DNA of 10,699 nt. Source: Minisyncoccota bacterium. Its GTDB lineage: Bacteria; Verrucomicrobiota; Lentisphaeria; Oligosphaerales; MVZH01. Made by a program: the position numbers and the translations under genes. The notes beneath the pieces are model-generated. The model worked only from the letters and a program-made list of their open reading frames with translations. It searched no databases and was not told the origin of the DNA. Position 1 is the first letter of the stretch. Each line of letters starts with the position of its first letter. The stretch is taken from positions 1-10,699 of the forward strand of contig JAIPIM010000125.1 of the NCBI GenBank assembly GCA_021734725.1, in the 5' to 3' direction. This document shows positions 6,852 through 10,699 of this stretch, piece by piece.

Positions 6852-7829
6852 ATGACTGAATCCCATCGCGTACTGTCCGGCATTCAACCCTCCGGAGACC
6901 TTCACCTGGGCAACTATTTCGGCATGATGAAACCGGCAATCGAGTTGCAGCAGGATTACGAATGCTTCTATTTTATCGCGGATTTCCATGCGCTGACTCA
7001 ATTGCCAAAGCCCAGCGACCTTCGTCAACGCGTCTCAAACGTAGCACTTGATTTCCTGGCCTGCGGCCTTGACCCCGAACGCACCATTTTCTTCCGCCAG
7101 TCAGATGTACCGGAAGTCACCGAGTTGACCTGGATACTCAACTGCCTGACGCCGATCGGACTGCTCGAACGGTGTCACAGCTACAAGGACAAGCTGGCAC
7201 GAGGACTGACGCCAAACCATGGTCTGTTCAGTTATCCGGTGCTCATGGCGGCAGATATATTGATCTACAACTCCACCCTGGTACCGGTGGGACGGGACCA
7301 GAAACAACACCTGGAAGTGGCCCGCGATTTGGCGCAAAGATTCAATCACCACTATGGCGACACACTGGTGGTCCCCGAAGCCCGAATTCGTGATGAAGTG
7401 GCGGTCGTACCCGGCACCGACGGACAAAAAATGTCGAAAAGTTACAACAATACAATTCCGCTTTTCGGCAATGAAAAAGCCATACGCAAGGCGTTCATGA
7501 AAATTGTAACCGACTCCACCCCCCTGGAAGCCCCGAAGGACCCCGAATCGTGCAATGTGTTTGCTCTGTACAGCCTGTTCGCATCGGAAGAAGAAATCGA
7601 AGAGCTGCGAAATAAATACGAAGCCGGCGGCATGGGCTACGGCACGGCAAAGCAAATGCTGTTCGAAAAGTACTGGGACTATTTCGAGCCTTTCCGTGAA
7701 CGTCGCCAGCTGCTGCTTGCAGACCCCGACAGGCTCGAAGACATTCTTCAGAAAGGCGCGGAAAAAGCACGCCAAAAAGCACGAAACACGCTGGAAAAAG
7801 TAAAAGCAACGGTCGGGCTTACCGGCTAA
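6852..7829 (+). CDS. trpS: Tryptophanyl-tRNA synthetase
   Basis: The 325-aa protein is a full-length class Ic aminoacyl-tRNA synthetase that charges tRNA-Trp. The HIGH signature appears as HLGN (18-21) after SGIQPSGD. SYPVLMAADILIY (127-139) and VPVGRDQKQH (144-153) form the tryptophan/ATP pocket. The KMSKS loop is GQKMSKSYNN (191-200). The C-terminal helical anticodon-binding part is present, and the length is normal for bacterial TrpRS. ATG 6852 has AAGGAA 9 nt upstream (6837-6842). The in-frame upstream extension to 6783 is Arg-rich, has no SD and is not part of the family. It lies 89 bp after the hydro-lyase gene; no convincing separate promoter or T-box leader was seen in this gap. Confidence 0.97.
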   Translation: MTESHRVLSGIQPSGDLHLGNYFGMMKPAIELQQDYECFYFIADFHALTQLPKPSDLRQRVSNVALDFLACGLDPERTIFFRQSDVPEVTELTWILNCLTPIGLLERCHSYKDKLARGLTPNHGLFSYPVLMAADILIYNSTLVPVGRDQKQHLEVARDLAQRFNHHYGDTLVVPEARIRDEVAVVPGTDGQKMSKSYNNTIPLFGNEKAIRKAFMKIVTDSTPLEAPKDPESCNVFALYSLFASEEEIEELRNKYEAGGMGYGTAKQMLFEKYWDYFEPFRERRQLLLADPDRLEDILQKGAEKARQKARNTLEKVKATVGLTG

Positions 7830-7858
7830 ACTGAACAGGACATCCGCCGAACATCACT

Positions 7859-8128
7859 ATGGGTTGCATACTCGCCATCATTGCCATGCTTGCACCGCGC
7901 GTGCTAATGGCATTCATCTGGTTGCTGACAAACTGGTTCGGCCGGGCTTACGATACTGTTATCTGGCCGCTGCTCGGCTTCCTTTTTATGCCCTACACAA
8001 CACTCGCGTATATGGGAGCCATGATAGCCAATAATCATGCCCTCCGAGGCGGATGGCTGATTCTCTTCATAATAGCCGTGATTATCGACGCGGGAAATTG
8101 GGGAGGATCGTACCGCGCCCGCAAATAA
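7859..8128 (+). CDS. Small conserved-type integral membrane protein, function unknown
   Basis: The 89-aa protein is almost entirely hydrophobic, with about three membrane segments (near residues 3-24, 33-55 and 64-78) and a basic C-terminal tail (SYRARK). The pattern MGC-hydrophobic-PR, a central WPLLGFLFMPYTTLAY and a C-terminal D..NWGG resembles a widespread family of short uncharacterised membrane proteins, as far as I recall it. No function is assigned. ATG 7859 is chosen because it gives the family-like N-terminus; AGGA lies too far upstream (about 19 nt) to be a good SD, so translation may be coupled to trpS, which ends 29 bp upstream. It has no catalytic motif. TAA 8126-8128 opens a run of nine A residues. 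Confidence 0.72.
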   Translation: MGCILAIIAMLAPRVLMAFIWLLTNWFGRAYDTVIWPLLGFLFMPYTTLAYMGAMIANNHALRGGWLILFIIAVIIDAGNWGGSYRARK

Positions 8129-8178
8129 AAAAAAACTGCCGTCATGAGAAACGCTCCAAAAAGGACAACCGCCAGACC

Positions 8179-8823
8179 GTGCAACTGCCAACCGAATACA
8201 TACACTTCGACAGCCGTGAGGCACGCAGCAACTACGTTGCGCATAGATTTCAACAATACCTGCAAACGTCCGTATTGGATGTAGGTTGCTTCGAGGCCCC
8301 CCTGCGAAAGAAGCTTGACGTGCACTACGTTGGCGTCGATATGGTCGGTGCACCTGATATCCAACTGAACCTTGAAGAGTGCATGCGATTGCCGTTCGAA
8401 GATAACGCCTTTCACTGCGTCATGTGTATTGATGTCCTCGAACACCTCGATCAACTTCATCGCATCTTTGCCGAATTGATCCGTGTCTCGTCTAGCTACG
8501 TCTTGGTGGCGCTCCCCAATTGCTGGTGTGATGCACGCCGCCCCATTGAACGAGGCAAGGGAGCGTTCGGACATTACGGGCTGCCGGCGGCCCAACCGAA
8601 AGACAGACATAAATGGTTCTTCAGTTTCTCTCAGGCACGAACGTTCCTCATGGACCAGGCACAAAAACACCGAGTGACCCCCGTGGAAATGTTCGCGACC
8701 GAAAAGCCAAGACCATGGCCGGTGAGGACTTTACGCAAGCTGCGGTATCCAGGCGAGCGCTACCACAACAGATATTCACAGACCGTGTGGAGCGTCCTGC
8801 AAACTTCTGATAACAATGCATAA
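8179..8823 (+). CDS. Class I SAM-dependent methyltransferase
   Basis: From GTG 8179 the protein is 214 aa with a class I Rossmann-type methyltransferase core. Motif I is VLDVGCFEAP (32-41), the acidic strand-2 end is GVDM (52-55, D54), and motif IV/post-I is CIDVLEHL (83-90). A strand VLVALPN follows (108-114). The segment YGLP...DRHKWFFSF (133-150) recurs in methyltransferases linked to surface glycans in my recollection, so a sugar or lipid substrate is possible but unproven. Start choice is uncertain. ATG 8053 is in frame, but it would overlap the upstream membrane gene by 76 bp and adds a 42-residue, very basic N-terminus that looks like out-of-frame translation. GTG 8179 has AAGGA 13 nt upstream, which is long. 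The gene ends 12 bp before the FmdB-type gene, so the two are probably co-transcribed. Confidence 0.8.
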   Translation: MQLPTEYIHFDSREARSNYVAHRFQQYLQTSVLDVGCFEAPLRKKLDVHYVGVDMVGAPDIQLNLEECMRLPFEDNAFHCVMCIDVLEHLDQLHRIFAELIRVSSSYVLVALPNCWCDARRPIERGKGAFGHYGLPAAQPKDRHKWFFSFSQARTFLMDQAQKHRVTPVEMFATEKPRPWPVRTLRKLRYPGERYHNRYSQTVWSVLQTSDNNA

Positions 8824-8835
8824 CGGAGGAACATG

Positions 8836-9327
8836 ATGCCAATCTACGAATACCTCTGTACAACATGCAATCGCATATACAGTTTTATGGCCAAAAACAT
8901 CGAGGAAACGAAGACAAAACAGCCCACCTGCCCGAAATGCGGGTCCGCAAACTTACGCAAACAGATCTCACGTTTCAGTGTCGGAACCGCACCCACGAAC
9001 TCAGACGCAGATAAAACACCATCGGACTTAGCAGGCGACGAGCCCTTCGATGATCCCCGGGTCGAACGCGATATGATGAAACTGATGGACCAAGCCGAAA
9101 ACATCGACGACAATGACCCAAAACAACTTGGACAGCTCATGCGCAAGATGAGCGAGATCACCGGCGAAACACTTGACCCGGAAATGGAAGAAGCCGTCCG
9201 TCGGCTGGAAAACGGCGAAGATCCGGAAAAAGTCGAGGAGGAAATGGGCGATATCTTCGGAGACGAGCAAGACACCACCGGCGGAGCAGCACCCCCAACC
9301 TACGATGATGGCCTGTACTCGCTCTGA
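8836..9327 (+). CDS. FmdB-family zinc-ribbon protein with long acidic tail
   Basis: The 163-aa protein begins MPIYEYLCTTC, the classic FmdB opening, with two knuckles C8-x2-C11 and C32-x2-C35 forming a zinc ribbon. After a linker (about 50-70) comes a long acidic, helical-looking C-terminal region (about 70-155) with DPRVERDMMKLMDQAENID, then MRKMSEITGE and AVRRLENGEDPEKVEEEMGD. The members I know best are about 60-110 aa, so the tail is a distinct extension. FmdB was first described as a putative regulator of formamidase/amidase genes, but most family members have no known role. ATG 8836 is chosen over ATG 8833 because it is 6 nt rather than 3 nt from GGAGG (8825-8829) and gives the conserved MPIYEY start. 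It is the last gene of the rightward string. Confidence 0.9.
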   Translation: MPIYEYLCTTCNRIYSFMAKNIEETKTKQPTCPKCGSANLRKQISRFSVGTAPTNSDADKTPSDLAGDEPFDDPRVERDMMKLMDQAENIDDNDPKQLGQLMRKMSEITGETLDPEMEEAVRRLENGEDPEKVEEEMGDIFGDEQDTTGGAAPPTYDDGLYSL

Positions 9328-9626
9328 CATCCAATCGATTAATTGTCGTAACCCGAGAAACCGGTCTGGACAAGGTGCGACCATTAGTAATAAGGGCCGT
9401 CCTCTATCTCGCCCCTCGCTGCTGACGCGTTCCCGCCGGCGCGCAAGCGCAAGTACAGCGGGTCTCCAGGCCCGCCAGTGCGCCGGCATAGTGACGCGGG
9501 CCTAAACCATACTTTGTGTAAACCCTTGGAAACAGGACTCCGCCCCCCACCTTTTGATCCCAAGAACATCACCAACTCCACACCAGAGCCTGAAGCCCCC
9601 CAAAAAATCTCTACAGCAGGGCATTT
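9328..9626. other. Long non-coding stretch after the FmdB-type gene
   Basis: No credible gene was found here on either strand. Frames that stay open give Arg/Gly-rich or Ser-rich products without motifs or SDs. About 9530-9620 is strongly C-rich and G-poor on the plus strand. It contains the GC-rich palindromic element described separately. No hairpin followed by a T-tract was seen, so the end of the preceding operon is not marked by a clear intrinsic terminator. Confidence 0.6.
9423..9500. repeat. GC-rich nested palindromic element with short flanking direct repeats
   Basis: GCCGGCGC (9435-9442) and GCGCCGGC (9480-9487) are perfect inverted repeats. Inside them GCGGG (9458-9462) pairs with CCCGC (9471-9475), and GCGCAA is tandemly repeated at 9441-9452. 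A further arm, CCCGC (9432-9436) with GCGGG (9496-9500), could pair outside or compete with these. TGACGCG occurs as a direct repeat at 9423-9429 and 9492-9498, just outside the inner inverted repeats. This could be a REP/MITE-like dispersed element or a structured RNA. Only one copy is visible here, so repeat status is inference. Confidence 0.45.
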
Positions 9627-9642
9627 TTCCCATATCCTGTGG
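9627..9642 (+). promoter_or_regulatory. Possible upstream (degenerate) NrdR box
   Basis: The 16-mer matches the NrdR-box consensus (acaCwAtATaTwGtgt) at only about 9 of 16 positions. The core CCATATCCTG keeps the outer C and G and the central ATAT. It is included because its centre is 32 bp, about three helical turns, from the much stronger box at 9659-9674. That is the spacing expected for paired NrdR boxes. Confidence 0.4.
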
Positions 9643-9672
9643 TTGACTTCATAAGTTAATACAATATATAGT
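9643..9672 (+). promoter_or_regulatory. Sigma70-type promoter of the nrdG-like gene
   Basis: TTGACT (9643-9648, 5/6 match) and TATAGT (9667-9672, 5/6 match) are separated by 18 bp. A start near 9679 gives a leader of about 87 nt. The -35 lies exactly between the two candidate NrdR boxes and the -10 lies inside the second, as expected for repression by promoter occlusion. Confidence 0.6.
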
Positions 9673-9674
9673 AG
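9659..9674 (+). promoter_or_regulatory. NrdR box (ribonucleotide reductase repressor site)
   Basis: The core CAATATATAG (9662-9671) fits CwAtATaTwG at all ten positions, and the full 16-mer matches about 13 of 16. NrdR is the ATP/dATP-sensing repressor of ribonucleotide reductase genes in bacteria. The site overlaps the predicted -10, upstream of a gene whose product activates anaerobic ribonucleotide reductase. The consensus is from established knowledge; binding is inference. Confidence 0.65.
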
Positions 9675-9703
9675 TTGAAGTGTGTGTTTCGAATACATAC
9701 TTG

Positions 9704-9724
9704 CCGCAGGTAGAACCTGTACGG
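9704..9724 (+). other. Leader hairpin upstream of the nrdG-like gene
   Basis: CCG-CAGGT (9704-9711) pairs with ACCTG-CGG (9715-9719 and 9722-9724) across a 3-nt AGA loop, with a 2-nt TA bulge. It lies within the predicted 87-nt leader, 29 nt before the SD. It has no T-tract. It could affect mRNA stability; no known riboswitch is recognised. Confidence 0.35.
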
Positions 9725-9765
9725 AAAGATGTCGCACAGACTTCAGTTAGTGGGGAGAATGAACG

Positions 9766-10473
9766 ATGCCAAACCAATTGTCTCCAATTTTCGGATACCT
9801 GAAAAACCCGTCAATGGTAGATTACCCGGGCTATTTGGCGGCTGTGATGTTTACCACGGGCTGCAATTTCCGCTGTGGTTTCTGTCACAATGCCGGACTC
9901 ATGGGATCACCCAAACAGGGATTGACATGGGACAAATTGGTCGATGCCTGCCGTTCGTTTAAGAAACAGTGGGTCAATGCCGTCGTCGTCACTGGCGGCG
10001 AACCGACCCTCTGGCACAAAGACCTGCCGCGGTTGTTCGAACTCTTCAGAGACTTTAATTTCGCGATAAAACTCGACACCAACGGGTCCAATCCCCAAGT
10101 ACTCGAAACATTGCTGCCCGGCGTCGATTACGTTGCAATGGATGTTAAGTGCAGCCTGGAAAAATATCCGGAATTCGTCGGCTTTCAGTCCCCGGAAAAC
10201 GTTGGCCATTCCGTCAACCTCATCAAAAACAGCTCCGTCGACCATGAATTCCGCACAACCATCATCGAAGGTTTCCACACCGACGAACAGATGAAACAAA
10301 TTTGTCGGGTGATCAAGGGAGCCCGCCGGTATGCGCTACAACCGTTTCTGCCACGCGAAGACTTGCTCGATGAATCCCTGCGAACAGCCCCCCGAACATC
10401 GCCGGACAGACTTAAAGAACTGCAGAGCATGATGAACCACTGTGCCGAAGAAGTTATTGCACGCGGCAGTTGA
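9766..10473 (+). CDS. nrdG: Anaerobic ribonucleoside-triphosphate reductase activating protein (radical SAM)
   Basis: The 235-aa protein is a radical SAM enzyme. The [4Fe-4S] motif C33-x3-C37-x2-C40 sits in TGCNFRCGFCHN. VVTGGEP (74-80) binds SAM, KLDTNGSNP (102-110) and YVAMDVK (122-128) are further family blocks. The N-terminal sequence SMVDYPGYLAAVMFTTGCN is characteristic of the longer NrdG-type activases, which generate the glycyl radical on anaerobic reductase NrdD. A generic glycyl-radical-enzyme activase is the main alternative, but the NrdR-like operator upstream favours NrdG. ATG 9766 has GGAG at 9754-9757, 8 nt upstream. No nrdD lies upstream; it may be beyond the right edge or elsewhere. 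The gene has its own promoter and is separated from the FmdB-type gene by 438 bp. Confidence 0.85.
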   Translation: MPNQLSPIFGYLKNPSMVDYPGYLAAVMFTTGCNFRCGFCHNAGLMGSPKQGLTWDKLVDACRSFKKQWVNAVVVTGGEPTLWHKDLPRLFELFRDFNFAIKLDTNGSNPQVLETLLPGVDYVAMDVKCSLEKYPEFVGFQSPENVGHSVNLIKNSSVDHEFRTTIIEGFHTDEQMKQICRVIKGARRYALQPFLPREDLLDESLRTAPRTSPDRLKELQSMMNHCAEEVIARGS

Positions 10474-10699
10474 TCGGGATAGTCCAGATCGTACGCCGAA
10501 ATGGACGGAAAAACAGAATGCGGACATGGTTGCGGCGCTGTTCCGGGGTAAAACAAAAACGGATCTTCTCGGTTTTCTGTAAAAGTGAAATGTTGAATGC
10601 TGAAGGGAGTTGCGTCACCAATCATCTGTACGACGACCCGCATCGATGTCAGAGTTCCGTCTTCAGACGGCAGTGGCAGCGAGTCTTCAGCGAGCGGGC
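10474..10699. other. Right-edge stretch without an assigned gene
   Basis: No plus-strand reading frame with an SD was found. One plus frame is open to the edge from ATG 10519, but it encodes an Arg/Cys-rich, unconvincing sequence. On the minus strand a frame is open from the window edge and runs on into the antisense of the nrdG-like gene; it is discussed as a finding. No intrinsic terminator with a T-tract was seen after the nrdG stop. Confidence 0.4.

Noticed and set aside
8126..8135. A run of nine A residues that might let polymerase slippage fuse the membrane protein to the methyltransferase
   Set aside because: The TAA stop starts with the T just before the run, so adding or losing A residues leaves the stop in frame. 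A fusion by slippage cannot arise here.
9683..9699. A tRNA T-arm-like sequence (TGTGT, loop TTCGAAT, ACATA)
   Set aside because: No matching acceptor strand, anticodon arm or D-arm exists at the required distance upstream, and the segment overlaps the predicted nrdG leader. It is a chance match.
9384..9737. A 117-codon minus-strand frame across the intergenic region
   Set aside because: The product is compositionally odd (Gly/Arg/Ser-rich in the GC-rich part), lacks an SD and recognisable motifs, and crosses the promoter and palindrome.

Overview
The window reads as ordinary chromosomal DNA of a Gram-negative bacterium that can live anaerobically. Evidence for the cell type is an ADP-heptose (GT9) glycosyltransferase for LPS core, a periplasmic HtrA protease and a Sec-exported protein. 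Evidence for anaerobic capacity is an oxygen-sensitive class I fumarase-type beta subunit and a NrdG-like radical SAM activase. The gene content (DUF2851, tail-extended FmdB, small MGC-type membrane protein) and moderate GC content would suit the PVC/Verrucomicrobiota-Kiritimatiellota area, but this placement is inference from recalled family patterns, not a search. No transposase, phage gene, CRISPR array, rRNA or tRNA was found.

Left arm (1-4217, minus strand). Reading leftwards from a divergent promoter: a DUF2851 protein, a calcineurin-type metallophosphoesterase, a GT9 heptosyltransferase, and, after a 122-158 bp gap (depending on the start chosen), an unrecognised secreted protein cut by the window edge. 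The first three are spaced by 29-30 bp and look like one transcription unit.

Divergent centre (4218-4287). Two sigma70-like promoters face opposite ways and share almost the same -10 bases. They drive DUF2851 leftwards and htrA rightwards.

Right arm (4288-9327, plus strand). htrA, ftsB/divIC, a class I hydro-lyase beta subunit without its alpha partner, trpS, a small membrane protein, a SAM methyltransferase and an FmdB-type zinc-ribbon protein lie in one direction with gaps of 12-89 bp. This is a mixed housekeeping string: periplasmic proteolysis, division, central metabolism, tRNA charging. No terminator with a clear T-tract was seen inside it.

Right intergenic and end (9328-10699). A 438 bp gap holds a GC-rich nested palindrome flanked by 7 bp direct repeats. 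It also holds a promoter that overlaps a near-consensus NrdR box, with a weaker second box 32 bp upstream (centre to centre). This promoter leads into an nrdG-like activase. The NrdR-like operator is the most informative regulatory signal in the window, because operator and gene product independently point to ribonucleotide reductase control. No clear new multi-gene defence or biosynthetic system was found; the most open questions are the DUF2851/phosphoesterase pair, the orphan beta subunit and the palindromic element.
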